Part shown: positions 1-13,720 of the stretch, in pieces | Layout: the number at the start of each line of letters is the position of its first letter | Position numbering within the stretch: position 1 is the stretch's first letter | Source: Pipra filicauda | Lineage: Eukaryota; Chordata; Aves; Passeriformes; Pipridae | DNA: 64,000 nt | Assembly: GCF_003945595.2 (NCBI RefSeq) | Contig: NW_024104765.1 | Span: forward strand, 248,001 to 312,000 | Direction: 5' to 3' | The notes under the pieces: generated by a model | The model's input: the letters and a program-made list of their open reading frames with translations, nothing else | What the model was told of the DNA's origin: nothing | Databases searched by the model: none | Made by a program: the position numbers and the translations under genes

Positions 1-3000
1 AGCAACAACATTGAGCAGGAGAAAAACACACAGTTACTAACAAAAAATTACTGGACCCAAACAGAAATCACACATCATTAACATTTAGCTGCAAGTCAAT
101 CCTAGAACCTCATTTTCTCTAGCTTACAAAACTAGTTTAACCCCAAGCACTGATGTTTTAGTTCCAAAGCAACCTTTCAGTTAATTTTCAAAGTAAAAAC
201 TTTGACAGAATGGAAGGAGAAGAGAAAGAGAATGAAATGGAGAGAAGGGGAAATAAAGTGAAAAAATATGCAATTGTTCCCCTTCAACAGTGATAAAAAA
301 TTAAAAATATATTACCTCCCTTGTTTAACAAGAATAAATCAGAGAAACTGCAGGATGGTGTTTGAAGTTGAGCTGTCCTCGACTCTTGGATATAAGTTCC
401 CAAAACTGATGTATGAAAAAGTTGCATCTTTCTTTTATACCTGTAAAAGCTAGATCATATTCCTCGCCCACATCTAAGCCATTGGATCAACTGTACATTT
501 TCTCTAATGACTGAACATCACTTTATGTAATTACCAGCCCACCTTGCTGATCTTATCTTCAACTTGACTTTCATAAAGATTATTTTTTCCTTATATAATG
601 AAAGAAAGGTCAGATTGAGAGCACAAACTCAGTGCTGTATGAGTTTCTTAGGGAAGTCAAACACTGAACATCCTTTTTTTTTTTTTGCTGCAGTTTTCAG
701 TGAACAGAATCTCACTTTTGAAAAAGGACAAATTACTAAGGTTTCCTAGTACTTCTCATTAAACTGGAGAATAATACTAAAACCCCCTCCCAAAAAACCC
801 AGCATAAACTACTTCTATACCAATGGCATTGTTTTAGCAGAGAATAAAAAAATAAAGAGCAGCAGTGACCTATACAAACATTTAGAAGAATAATCTCCAT
901 TTGAATTTAATGCCCAGAAAATGAATGCATGGATAAATATAGTACAATCGCCTCTGTAAAGGTAAGATTTCTGGCAAGATCTTATCTTGGTTTTAGAATA
1001 AAGTTAATGCAATGGAGGCACTTCTAAAAACTGCACCAAGGTGAGATTTTTAAGGTTTAGGGACTTGGAAGTCCTCAATTTCAAGTGACAGTGTCTGTGT
1101 TAATTCTGGCTAAATAAGATGGGTTCCGCTTTGACTTGAGGCACCGAGACCAAGTGGCACAGCAGGGCTTGCATCCATTCAGCATTTTCCTTTCCCCCCA
1201 CAAAGGTGAGGCAAACATCCAAATGCCTATTGGGAACATCCCCTGGCAAAGCAGACAGCCCCGGGTTGGTGCTCAAGGCCCTATTGTGTTTTCAAGTCCT
1301 GGAGACTTGAAGGAGGTTTACTTCATATGTCAGAAGTTCACTGCAGAAGTTAACTGCCTAAACCCTAGTTATGCACTCTGGTGCACCTATTTTTCATCAC
1401 TGAGAGTCCAGGGTAACTACCTTGGACTGCTCGCTGTCCTACCCATAGAAATTTACAAATGTTTTATAGATTCAAAAAAATTACTAAGCATCCAAAGCCC
1501 TAAAATTACCTTTCAAGCACTTGGTTTGTGTCACGCACTGTTGGAGATGCAATATTGAAAGAGACCCCCTACACCTTCTTGTGTTCCTGCGAAAGCGAGG
1601 CTTTGATTCGCAAACAGTCTCTTACAAAATGTTTATTGTATAATTGGATTTGGAGAATCACACCTCTGCAGATTTCTGCTGTTCAGTTTTCTTCTCCCTT
1701 GCCTCGATTTTCTTTTTAGTAACAGCAACAGCCCCAGACTCTGTTAGCTATTTCAGACACATTTATCGGAACCTTATCACCTCTGTCTTCATTAACAACC
1801 TTATCTGCTTCAAGGTGTCACGCACTTTTTTCTCTTCCATTTGTTCAACTGATCAGTGTAACAAAGTTAAACCCAAAACAATTGTCCCTAGCCTATACTT
1901 GTCTTGAAATTGGCTTCTCTTTCACAACTGAAGATGGATTTCTGCACCTGTAAGCTTGTCTGGTGTTTTGAACAATACGTACTGGTCCAATAAAAGAGAA
2001 ATAAAAAACCAGTCTCTCTCCCTACAAATCTTGCTTAATTTAAGAACAAAAGCATACCACTGAAATTTGAAAGCTATTGGTAACATAGCTTCCTGAGAAA
2101 TGTTCCCCTGGAAGACAGAAGCTTAATGTTTGTCATTCAAAGCCAATGGCTGAAGTTTATAAAGTGCTTCTGTCCTGTCCATTTCATATTCATCCCACCT
2201 TGCAGTCCTACAGAAAACACAGGGTGACTTGTGATGTTTCACAAAAACTGGATAACTATCTTCATAATTGGGAAAACCATAATTATTGTATATTCATATT
2301 TACTACTTATTTACCTATGTATTGTAGCATAACAACAACTAACAAAAAGCAAAAGCTATACAAAATATTTATTTCATTAGAAGGACTCCAGCACAGTGAC
2401 AGTGTTACTCACATAGCAAAGGAGAAAAATTCAAGTTCCCACAACCTGGTACTCTTTCCCTATCAGAATATATTAGGAATAAATCTTGTGAAGTCAATGG
2501 AATTACACTGGTATAAAAGATAGTTTAAAGAAAGCTCCTATTTTTATTAAGAGGATTTCTTACTTTAGCCGCTCCAAATCTCCAACTAAAAATACTTGGT
2601 CAAATCTGTCTTAATGTGTGACTGAATGAGAAATGAGAGAATGTGGCTCACTGTCTTGGTGGGGGACAGTTTATTAAAAAAATGTATTCTTAAATCACTT
2701 AGCAATACTCTTGCAGGTTTTTTTTGCCACACTGCTCTTATGATTTTATAAGCATAAATAAGACTATATAAGTATATGGATGAAAATGTAGGTAAGTATG
2801 TACACCAAAATGGACCATCGAATATGCTTTGCCAAGATTAGTATTTTGCCATTCTGGATTGGAAAAATCAACAAATTACTAAAATTTTCTAGTTTCTTTG
2901 AGGCCACTATGTTCCAAAATTGGACTGCAACTCTATTAAGGAACATAAGTGAAACTAAATATAGTGCTTGTTAAGACTGAAATCGTCATGAGCTCAGCAC

Positions 3001-6000
3001 CTAAATGTTATGGAGTTTCAGAACTTTCTGCACTTTTCTAGGAGCTGGGTCCCTACAGTTCCTTGTCTGGCTTTCTCTGGAAAGGAGAGTTTAATGTCTC
3101 TTCCTCTACTCTGCCAGATGCTGTCTCGGGGTATCTGTCCTACTTCCCTACTTAGCGATATCTGCTTATCTGCAGGCTCCTTCTTGATGCTGCCTCTTCC
3201 TCGCTAAAGGAAAGCTTTTCTGCTTTGCCACTCAGCACTGACACCCAGCACTGTCAGTAAAACACTGGGAAAGGGCTCCCTTGCTACAGAAAACAAACAC
3301 TTCTATTTAAAATAAGTCTACTCAATTATTAAACAGAAAAACACCCTCCAAGTGTGGTCACAGATTAGCACTATTTAACAAAATCTACCTACTTTTAATA
3401 AGGGCAGTATAAGGTTTGCTATACCTTACCCCAGCAGAAAAGACAGTAGAGAGCACCTCTACCTTTTTTTTTTTAATTACTGCTGTGTTCATCAGAACCA
3501 TGTCTACCTTCCTTATTGGTTTTCCTATTTTTTGTAGATAAGCAAATGAGAAGAAACAACCTTTAAAATGAAGTTTTGATAGCATTTTTTGCTTGGATGG
3601 ATAAACAGGTTGAGTTTTGGAGGATTTTTTTCCAATAATAAATTACATTTCAGAACTTCATCCAAATGCAGCCAAAATCTACCCTTCATAATTTATGCAA
3701 AATGAGAAAACAGCAGCCTTCCATCTGAGAGAAAGGAATGCTCACCAAATGGCAGAAACTCCTCTTTCCTTCTCACTTGCAGTCTTTGAATACCTCCTTG
3801 GCATCTTTGTCCAGCCCTGCCCTGCTGGCTGACACAGCACCCACAAGTCTGAGCCTGCACTAGACCCTACACCAGACGGCATCCTGAAAGGCTGGTACTA
3901 TTTCCTGCATTATGGTGTCACTTCCTTCATTTCCCGCGCTGTCTTTCAGATGTTCCAGGAGGAGACTGGCTCCCACATACCACAAGCTGCTCTGCAGTGG
4001 CGTAGGCAAATTATCAGAGTTGCTGAAGAGAGAGAACAACAAATGGCCCCACCAGAATGAGTGAGTGAAAGCATATCCCAGAGAGAAAAATATTTCAGGG
4101 ATTCAAGGAAAAAAAGAAACTTGAGTGCTAAAAAAACAGATAGGTATTTCAATATTTCACTGAGTCTGCCTACTCCTTCCCCGTTTGCTCCTAATTTTTT
4201 CAGCTGCCATCCTGCTGTTCCCAGAGACAATAACACCAGCTCAGTATATATACATATAAAAAAGATTCCCCAAGGCAACATAAAATACAGATACACACTG
4301 TTAAGAACTCCTGTCTGCTGAAATACTTCATACTGTATTATGGCAAGAGTGAAAGTAAAATCTTCTGTTCTTTTACAGATGTTTTCAACTGATTATCTCA
4401 AACTATCTCTCAAAACCATATTTTCTGGCCTCATTCTCCTTTGCTTAAAATTGATGGGAGTTCTGCCATTATTTCAAATGACACTGGATCAGGACTTTTA
4501 AGATTAGCTATTAGCATTCTCGAGCTTCAGCCAAACATTGATTATTCTGAGATAATAAGGCTTTCAGTACTTATCGCACATAAATAATTGACTGGAAAGC
4601 CTCTCCCATTCTAAAATCATAAAGAGGGTTCACTAATACTTTTTTTTTTGTTTTTTAAAGGAATTAATATTACATATGATGGCACTTCAGAAATATGTGC
4701 AATAAACATTATTTCATGAAAGCTAAGTAAAAATTGTACCATTGATGAAAAACAGAAAGATTATAAGGAATAGATATACTTTATTCCCCTTTCTTACTGT
4801 AACTTGTCAAGGTCAAAATGTTTAATCATTTCTCGCTATTGGGCAACTTATGGTACTAATAGGATGATGGCTTCTTTTTAGCTCTGTTTTCATGCTTCTT
4901 TTTAGAATAGGTTTATTTGAAATCCAATTCCTTTGAGTAATTTTAGAACAGATAATATTACAATTCTCACAGCATTGCGGAACAGCAAACAAAATGTCAT
5001 TAACATGTAGATTTAACCTCAAGGCCTTTAGAGACAGTATTTGAATATTCTTTTATTCTACTTTTAATTAATAAAAGTAACGACACCTCATATAATGACT
5101 AAATGAGCTCACAAGGTAAAAAGAAGGTCTGTTCCTGTTAGTTATAACAAGTTGAAGTAACCAGGTTTGTTAGACTCCTGAAACATTAAGTGCTTATTTT
5201 CAGACAGAACTAAAACACTGGACTCTGTAGTCTACTGATCAAACTGATTATGTCAATGAATATGTTCCTGCACTATAAGGGTAGCTCCATAAGGGTAGCC
5301 CATGAGAGATAGATAATGCAGCCTTACTTTAAACATATTTCAGCATTTATCTTTTTTTCATGAAAAAAAACCCCACTACAAAAAACCCACCCCAAAAAAC
5401 ATATGAGCAGATCATTACATGTGAGGTTTAGACCTGATACATAGCCATGTAAAAGTGAAATGTATACCTCTAGCACAGCTAAAACAAAGAAGCCTGATCA
5501 ATAATGCAGGATGTCTCATTTATGCAAATAGCAATTTCAGCAATTCTCATTATCTTATACAGTAATAATTGTTCAGACAATTAACTACTATCTTTCTCTA
5601 ACCCCAAATCTGAATGCTTTCATATGCTCATTGTATCACCTCTTCTATTAGTAGAGGTTTCTATCATTAATTGCTTTCACATTTCATAGAAGTGTATTTC
5701 TTGCTTTTTACAAATTAAAGCAGAAAAAATGCCTAAGTTCCTCAAATTCCAATCAAATTGCAGCAAGAAAGAAGTAGTCTACAGTGCTGATAATAAAAAA
5801 ATGTACTGACATAGAAACTTAGCTGTAAAAAGGCTTCTGGAGGAAACAGCTTATTTCTATCAAATTACCGAGAGGATCATTACCAGGTTGCTGTTACTCT
5901 CTCTACTGTCACTGAACAGAGAAAACTGGCTACCAGGTAATTTGGCTGAATAAAAAGTTCACCATATTTAGGTTCCATATTGCAGCAGCACCTAAAAAAG

Positions 6001-6846
6001 CCTCACAGAGAACAAGCAGAGATGGTCCCCTGCTCTGGAGAACTCACCATTTTATACTGGGTTTGGAGAAGTAAAGGCATTCCCCTAAACTCTTTCTGTT
6101 CCACCCACTTGGGCATTTTTCTTAAGACATCACCAAAACTTCCAGATGAGGTGTCAGGTATACGTAGTGCAGCAGGTCTGGTCCCACACTCACAGTGATC
6201 TCTTCTGATCACGTCTAAGCAGCCCCTTCCCACAGCCACCGGCCTCCTTGGAGGAACTGTGTGTAGCATTTGGTTCACGTTTGCCAGAGACTTTCAGAGC
6301 AACTAAAAAAGTGAATTATACATGGTATTTGGCTATCAGTGTGACTCAGCACATGGAAAACGGGCTAGAGCATTATAATTAATGCTGTATCGGAAAGTAA
6401 AGCAGCCCAATGTTGCCCACCTCCATACAGTTGTCTATCAGAAATAAAAAGGTCTTACATTTACATAATAACACTTCAAAATAGATCTTACAGTGCTTTG
6501 AAAACTTTGAGAGCTGATTTCCCACATTGTTGAAATTTAGCCACTCTCACCAGGCAGAGCAGTAGTCATTTGCTGCTGGCAATATTACACAGCTGTGCTC
6601 AAGGGCCAACAATCCAGCAAATTTACACCTCAAATTTGAGGTAAATGTTTATCTAACTATATTACAAAGGTCTAAGTTGTAAATCTGTGGGGAGGGAGAG
6701 GGCAGGGAAGGCGGTCTGAAAAACAGTAAAAATTTAAAAGCTGCTATTTTATATTATTTTGTGAACCATGCTATTTCTTAAGGTAAGTTTAGATACAAAA
6801 TTAAAGAGCTGAGAAACAACTAAATAAAATCTCCTAGTTCAAATGG
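1..6846. other. Upstream intergenic DNA, no gene recognised
   Basis: AT-rich DNA with frequent stops in all frames. No open frame looks like a conserved protein or a spliced exon; the longest, 140 codons at 1136-1558, has no recognisable motif. Short stretches near 2480-2520 and 4450-4500 resemble old dispersed amniote repeats, but I cannot assign a family. I found no tRNA, rRNA or promoter CpG cluster. Confidence 0.6.
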
Positions 6847-6858
6847 TGTGTCCTCTTT
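6847..6858. repeat. Target-site duplication, left copy, of RTE copy 1
   Basis: The 12-mer TGTGTCCTCTTT at 6847-6858 recurs exactly at 7811-7822, on either side of the RTE copy. This is the footprint of target-primed reverse transcription. The first bases of the right copy (TGTGT) also match element sequence, which suggests microhomology at the 5' truncation junction. Confidence 0.85.
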
Positions 6859-7810
6859 CATCATCATGGCTAGGCTTCGTGTACGAAGATTTGAGAAGGA
6901 CTCTACCCATGCTTGCTGCAAGCGCGCTGATGGCTGAAAAGGTCAATGCAAGATAGACAAGCCCGGTTGCAAAAGGCAAAGAGGAAAGTCTCCTTAGGCG
7001 GTATTGGCAAGACACGGTTCTTTCTGCATTGTCTTTTCTCCTCAAAAATGATTCTGCATGTATTCTCAAAAGAAGCAGCAGAGTTATGAATAGTGTGTCT
7101 CCAGACCTCCCAATTGGAGGCCAGAGTAGACCAGTTATGTTGATCAATATGGCCAAAGCTGAGACATTGTTTCAGGGAGTCCTTGTATCTTCTCTTCGGG
7201 GCTCCTCTCTTGTGGCAGCCAGTGGCAAGTTCACCATAAAGCAAGATCTTAGGAAGGCGGTGGTCCTTCATCCTTGAGATGTGCCCTGCCCAGTGCAGCT
7301 GTGTTCTCAGCAACATGGCCTCAATACTCGTAACTGCTGCCTGTTCAAGAACAGACGCATTAGTCACATAATCAGTCCAGTGGATGTTTAGGATTGTACG
7401 GAGGCAGCGTTGATGGAAGCGTTCTAAGAGTCACAAGTGGTGGCGGTAGATGACCCATGATTCAGAACCATATAAGAGAGTAGACAGCACAATGGCTCTG
7501 TAAACACTGATCTTTGTACTTTTCTTCAAGTGTTTATTACACCAAACTCTTTTACGGAGTTTTCCGAAAGCTCTCTATGCCTTTGCTAACCTGTTGTCTA
7601 TCTCTCCGTCAATCTTACCGTCCGAGGAGATGATGCTTCCCAGGTAATTAAACTGCTGGACTGACTTGAGCTCTGATTCACCAATGATGATATGGGGATG
7701 ATGGAAGACTTCCTGAGGTGCAGATTGGCAGAAAACTTCTAGCTGACTTCCAGCCCAAAAAGCTCAGCAGCCTCTGCAAAGCAGGATGTTAAATGCTGCA
7801 GAGCTGCTTC
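6859..7810 (-). mobile_element. RTE-type LINE copy 1, 5'-truncated, minus strand
   Basis: Read on the minus strand, this copy runs from just downstream of the reverse transcriptase catalytic motif to the 3' tail. It matches the 33641-35040 copy over the text encoding VQQFNYLG, RMKDHRLPKILLYGEL, the C-terminal finger and the 3' stem-loop. It ends in a CATGATGATG tail. Frames are broken, so it is dead. In the C-terminal finger the first cysteine is replaced by phenylalanine (FAFC). It lacks the codon around VLQN/VLPI that the intronic copies have, which groups it with the 13.56-kb copy. A perfect 12-bp target-site duplication flanks it, so the 5' truncation most likely happened at insertion. 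Confidence 0.93.
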
Positions 7811-7822
7811 TGTGTCCTCTTT
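7811..7822. repeat. Target-site duplication, right copy, of RTE copy 1
   Basis: Exact repeat of 6847-6858 (TGTGTCCTCTTT). Confidence 0.85.
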
Positions 7823-10800
7823 ACAGACATGAGAAATGCCATGGGAAATGGTTCAGGGGGTCACTCCCTGCTTCAACACTCAGGAATTATTTTGTTCATG
7901 CAACTTTCTGTGTCCACTTCCATAACAAGCTGTCAAGACATATAGATTATTGATATTTTACCCTTGCACAAGTGCGCAAAAGGAGAAAAGATAGCACAGC
8001 AGGATTCAAATCCCCTCAACTTCAGACATCTGCAGTACATATGGCCAATATCCAATCTGGTTGCTCTGGCTACCTCTACAGTCAGTGGAAAGACACAGGC
8101 ATTTTCAGGGTGTCTACTCTATCTTAGCACTCTCATTAAAATGAAATGGGTGATGCCCTACAATTGCTTGTTTCTCTCCACTGGTTATACACAGGTCAAG
8201 AAAGCCGTCTTAGATAGTAATATCCATTTTTTACTATATTCACAATTGATCAGAAGAACCCAGTCCAAAGCATCTTTAATGTTTTGTCTATAATCATACT
8301 TTTTCTTTTACATTTAGACAATCTGAAGTCCATGCTGTAACTGGAAGTTCTCTGTAACTTCCTTCAGCCCATCCAGGAGGCTAGAAATAGGAGGAAAGTG
8401 AGAATTGATCTTATCTGTTAATTGCCTCCTAAGATTCTTTCTTTTTGTCTGTGCTCTTTGTAATCTCTTGTCTTATTGGGTATTTAGCTTGAAAATTCTT
8501 TGAAGGTGATCATTTTATTCAAGTTATTTTTATCCATGATGAGGGCTCCTAGACAGTACAACAACTACAGACCAACACCCTGCTTGCTTCATACTAAGAA
8601 GAGAACGGACTGCATCCTTTTAAAGGATGGTGCTGCAAGTGCTGCAGACTTCAAGGAACATAATCGCCTTCCCAGAGCTATTCACAGGTAGGAATAACAT
8701 CACAAGGACCTAGAGTCTGATAGGCATACAGAAGTCCACAGACTAACACAAAACGCATTTAACAGTATTGGGTTTGATTTCATAGAAATATGTATTATGG
8801 TCCTTCAGTTTGTAGAGTCTTTGGTACAGGCAGATACTGACAGACTGGCAAAAAATCATGCTGGCAAGTGCCACACAAGATCCTGAATTCACACCTTCAG
8901 CTCCAGCTTCAGGATGTTGATGTCTCAGAGTGCACTACACACAACTCTAAGAAGGCAACCAGAGCTGTTGGCTATGGAGTTAATAAAAACATTTCAATGT
9001 CCCCATTTGTTAATTGACTGTATTTTTTTTTTCCTGGGGATATCCTTTACAGTTTTTATGGCATGTTTTTCTAAAAATATTTAAAATGCAATATCTAAAT
9101 GTTAGATGGAAAATTCTGAGATAGCACAACTTTGCTGCTTCTATTGGCTAGTACCAAATACTACCAAGTGAAGTATGACTAGGGAACTAATGTTAACATT
9201 TTATATGTCTTGTCAAACAGAAACACACATTTTTTATTTAAACAGAGCTTCACTGCAGCCCTGCAGCAGGCAGAGTGCACTGGCCAGTGAAACCATATTT
9301 GCTGCTCTTTTATATGCTACAGAACATGGCAATTCAACTGATTTATTACAGCAAATGAGGTCACGAGTTTACCATTGATTTATTGGTTTGTGTGAAATCA
9401 ACTCACTCTGACAGGGAAAAGTAAAGCTCAGTGCCAATATCTTTGTGCTTTAACAGTTTCCAGGCTGTCTGCTTTAGCTCTTCCACCAATGTTGCTTCAA
9501 TGTGCAGTGAAACAGAGGAAGCAACATCCCTGGGAACTTTTTCAGACCTGATACCCACAGTAGTATGCCTTAAAAAGGTATATTAAGCAAATCATGAATT
9601 AGTACTCACAAACATACTATTGGCAGTCCTCAGAGCACAACTTGCAGAATCGCTCTGTGCAAACAGGCAGGACAGGGAACATAGTGAGTATGGATTCAGT
9701 TTCCTGGGATGTAGAAAAGGGTCCTCTGGGACTATCTTCAGTTTAAGTTAGTTACCCATCCTGCTTTCTGTGAACCAGTGCTGGGTCACAAGGTGTCTAG
9801 GTGCTGGTCTAGCAAATATTTGCAAGAAGTAATATGAATCCATGCACATGCTTTCCCTCCCACTCAACCAATTGCTATATACAAAATTGCCATCAGTACC
9901 AGCTACAAATGAGAAATGAACAACCGATAACCACAGAGAATGTGATTCATCAGTCTAGCAAATTAAAGTCTAACAAAATAAAATTGAATGCAGATGAAAG
10001 AGTGGGGAAGAGGAATGAGAAAAAAAGCAGGCGTGGATATGAACTGATACTTTCATTATTTACCATATTTGGAATGTATCTTTGAGAGTATGGCTACACA
10101 TATTCCGCAAAATGTAATTGAATGAGCCTGAGATTTGTCTGATTGAACACAGGCAGCTGCCATGCCACATAGACAGGGAAGCTGACATTCTAGATTCCCT
10201 CAGAATCAAAATGGGGGGGGGGGGGAGGCACTTTTAGATCTATTTTTAATGACTATCTCAGACCAAGATAAAGACCAAGACTGCTCTCCTTGGTTATAAA
10301 GGGAACCCAGACATCTATCTCAGATGTAGGTATGTACAGCTGCACTTCAGATTCTTACATTTGGCCAGATATGGCTCAAAGCAAGCTCCAAAATACCAAA
10401 ACCTCGCATTTTAGCAGCCCACCTAAAATTACCCTATCTATTCCATATTTCAACCACTACAGCTTTTGTCAGGGCATCACTACAGACACTGAGGTTCTGA
10501 AAGCAGGTTAAAAAAGGCCAAGGCAGGTATCTAGAGGCATTCTGCAGTCACTGAATGGCACCAGGATATCCACTGCTGTGGTATGGCCCTGTATAAACAC
10601 ACCAGCTCAGTTACAAAAGAAGTAGAGACATGTCAGTGTGCTGCCACATCTGAATTACTAAGTTCAGCTGAGAAGCAAGACTTGTCACTGGAGTCACAGA
10701 GACATCCTGCTGCAAGTGGATTGCTTCTGTACTCGGGATCAGCACAGCTTAGGCACTCTGCACATGTGTCTCTGCTCAGCGAGGAGCTCACATGATCAAC

Positions 10801-11629
10801 CTGTCCGAAGCCAAAGGCAAGACTTGCTGCTTGAGGCTATGCTGGAACACACCCCACTTTAACACCTTGGTGTGCAACACCCAGCGGTGACTCTGCTCAC
10901 CTCTGTTCTCCTGCACCATTCACACGCCCTTTCCCTTCTAGCCCGGTATGCAGCGTGATAATTTCCAGGTCCCCAGCTGAGCAGTCTGCAGTTGTTTGCA
11001 GAGCAGCCATTGGTGTGAAGTCTCATTAACTTCGGTAATGTAGCAAGTCCCAGTGATTTCAGAAGCATTTAATCACGTACTTACACTTCGGCTGAGCAGG
11101 GGTGTACATAAAAACACACGCTTTGCTGATTACAACAATTTTTTGACACCAAGCACACATGTTGCAGAATGGTATTGGGATTGTCAAGTACAAGCTTAAA
11201 GAGTCCAAACCCTTGATTCCACGATACTTAGAGGAAAAAAAAAAGTTAAAGGTGTTTTAAATTAGTGGGCTGTGACAAAATTAATCACGAATGTTCAGAG
11301 AACTAACTGAAGTAATGCTTGAATTATTAATGATAATTTTCAAGAAATAACAGCAAGCACAGAAGGTTCAAACTCTTGAAAAGTATAAATGCAATACTTA
11401 TTTTTAAAAGAGAGGGTAGAGAACTTAGAGCATTTTATATTGTCAATCTAACTTTTATCCCTTGAAATGGAACAAATTATTAAATAAAAAAATTGTAAAT
11501 ACTTGGAAGCTTATGCTAATTATTAAAAAACAGTTGGAATGGGTTAGTCATGAAAAGAATCATATCAATTGATGCTAATCTCCTTCTCTGACAGGATAAT
11601 TGCTTTAACAAATAAGTGCAAATAGCAGA
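7823..11629. other. Intergenic DNA, no gene recognised
   Basis: AT-rich unique-looking sequence without a convincing exon. It contains a run of 13 G at 10213-10225. None of the open frames here (up to 109 codons) carries a recognisable domain. Confidence 0.55.
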
Positions 11630-12600
11630 TATGATGCATCTTGACAATGACAAGCTTTTGACACTGTCCCACACAGCATTTTCCTAAGTAAGCCACAACA
11701 GAGCATTCCAGAGGTGAGCAGCAACCCAGTAGATGCACAGTATTTGCAAAATTGTTCTCAAAGTGCAGTAATTGATGGTTTGCTGTCATTCCGGGAAGGT
11801 TTCTCAGGAGGAGTGCCACATGATGCCATCCTGGGGCCAGTTTTATACCCCACATCCATTAACAGCCTGGGCAGTGGCACATGTGTGCTCTGACACAGTT
11901 TGGCAGTGACATCGGCTCGGGTAAAGTGGCAAAGTGCTTTGAAGGATGGAAACAGCACTAAAAACAGGCCTCAGAAACTGAAGAAGCAGCCTAAAATCAA
12001 TCAGACAAAATACAAACCAAGCAATGCTTTGGAAAGAGAAATCTAATGAGGGCAGAAAGTTAAATATAGAATAGGAGACGACTGTGTGGGCAGAAAACAA
12101 TGTGGGAGATCACAAACTAGAGTCAACAATGTAATAGGTAACACAAAGAGTAATTATTCCACTCAACTCAGCTCTGGCAAAATCCCAGCAAGTGCAGTAC
12201 TGGGTTTGACACTGGTCACTGTGCTCCAATAAAGAAAAATTGCAATTCATCACGGGGGGCAGGGGACACGTAATACAGCAAGGAGAGTTTAGGAAATACC
12301 AGCTGTGAGGAAAGCTGAGGGAATGGGGTTTATGTGGCTTACAAATAGGACAGTAAATTGAGAAATAAAGAGCTCAAGGTGGGATATTATAGTAGCACTC
12401 AAAAATGTAGCAAGCTGCCATAAAAGATTTGGTGGCTATTATTCCACTGTGACAACTAGAGGAAGAACAAAGATCCAATGAATTTCCAGCAGAGACTTAA
12501 GTCGGGTATTATGAATCCATTCAAACAGTTCAGATTGCAAAGCACTGAAATAGGCTATTTTAGAGGCTGTGAAATCTTCCCTCCAGAAAACCTGATCCTA
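11630..12600 (+). mobile_element. Ancient CR1-like LINE remnant, plus strand
   Basis: A heavily decayed CR1 reverse transcriptase tail in sense orientation. Text near 11650 still reads like the AFDTVP palm motif. Text at about 11760-11850 resembles the CR1 stretch encoding the 'SGVPQGSVLGP' motif and the following 'FINDL' region. The downstream part to about 12.6 kb follows the order of the CR1 C-terminal region. There are many stops and indels. Boundaries are approximate, and the family call rests on remembered consensus order, not on an alignment. Confidence 0.5.
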
Positions 12601-13550
12601 CTTCTTTTAAAATAGCACATAGCAACTTTGTCTGTATGATTAATAAAAATACTAAAGGTGTACATGGTCATCTGTGAGTTTGAAAGGTCGGTTCAGTCCC
12701 TGTATGCCAAAAGTTACTCAGCTTCTGGTAATGCTACATCATGGCAACTCCACATCGCAATGATACAATGTTTCTGTAAGCAGGGGCTTAAAAGACAACA
12801 GGATCAGACCAACATTTTTCCTTGCACAATGGTGCCTAAGTAGTGGAATGCGTGTCTCGGATCTTTTAATGTAACATAATTTAATGCAGATTTTGTATTT
12901 GAATAGTATGCATAAATCACTGCAAAAGAACTGCTATCTCACTATAAGAAGAGAGCTACTAAACCGTGTGTCCTAGACAAAGGAAATATTTTTCAAGAGG
13001 TTTGCCTGAGGGGGGATTTAACAGAGGAAGTTAATGCATTCTAGCAAGATTCTCCATCACTATACCAGTGGATTAATTGTAAGTAAATCTATAGCTCCGA
13101 GTGAGGAAAATTTGTAGCATGAGGAATGTTGATGAAAAGTGTGGGATGGCTGTTGAAGATAAACACATAGTTTAAAAAAAATAAATTATTTTAAACTGGT
13201 TATATTTTTTGTTATTCCTATGGATACACTCAGCTGTAAAAATGAGGGGTTTATTTTATTTTATTCTAAGAAATCATTTTTGAATCAAGAATTCATTACA
13301 TTTCCATCTTTTCATTTTCACTGCAGTAGTTTCTTTCTCTGTGCAACGATTTTATCATCTGATTGCAATCAATATTGCTGCAACAGGCAGTACATGTAGT
13401 TCATCATCAGTCAGAGAATGGTAAGGAATTACAGAATATTTATGCTACCCATGCTTAACATCCATCCCTCTACCTCCTCCTCCTGCCATTTGCAGGTTGT
13501 ACTTCTGGTTTTGCCTTCTATTGATACTATTATACCAACGGTTTTCAGTA
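12601..13550. other. Intergenic DNA, nothing recognised
   Basis: AT-rich sequence with no supported gene, RNA or repeat family. Confidence 0.5.
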
Positions 13551-13557
13551 TTCATTC

Positions 13558-13713
13558 ATGGCTGGGCTTCGCGAACGAAGATTTGGGAAGGGCTCTACCC
13601 ACATTTGCTACAAGTGCGCTGGTGGCTAAAAAGGCCAATACGAGATAGACGAGACCAGTTGCAAAAGGCACAGCAGAAAGACTCCTTAGGTGGTATCGGC
13701 AAGACACGATTCT
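13558..13713 (-). mobile_element. RTE-type LINE copy 2, about 155 bp of 3' end, minus strand
   Basis: On the minus strand this encodes the end of the RTE ORF: the C-terminal C2HC finger (CAFC...SHQRTC), the stop, the CTTCG-TTCG-CGAAG stem-loop and a short ATG-rich tail. The 5' end is truncated in the text that precedes the finger. A 7-mer TTCATTC lies on both sides (13551-13557 and 13714-13720) and may be a short or eroded target-site duplication. It shares the one-codon deletion with copy 1. Confidence 0.88.
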
Positions 13714-13720
13714 TTCATTC

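Noticed and set aside
1136..1558. 140-codon open frame near the left edge
   Set aside because: No recognisable motif, no splice context and no CpG promoter; the length is possible by chance in 64 kb.
3946..4296. 116-codon minus-strand open frame
   Set aside because: Hydrophobic Leu/Phe-rich text typical of chance frames in AT-rich DNA; no homologue recognised.
10213..10225. Run of 13 G
   Set aside because: A simple homopolymer without context; likely a slippage tract and prone to sequencing error.
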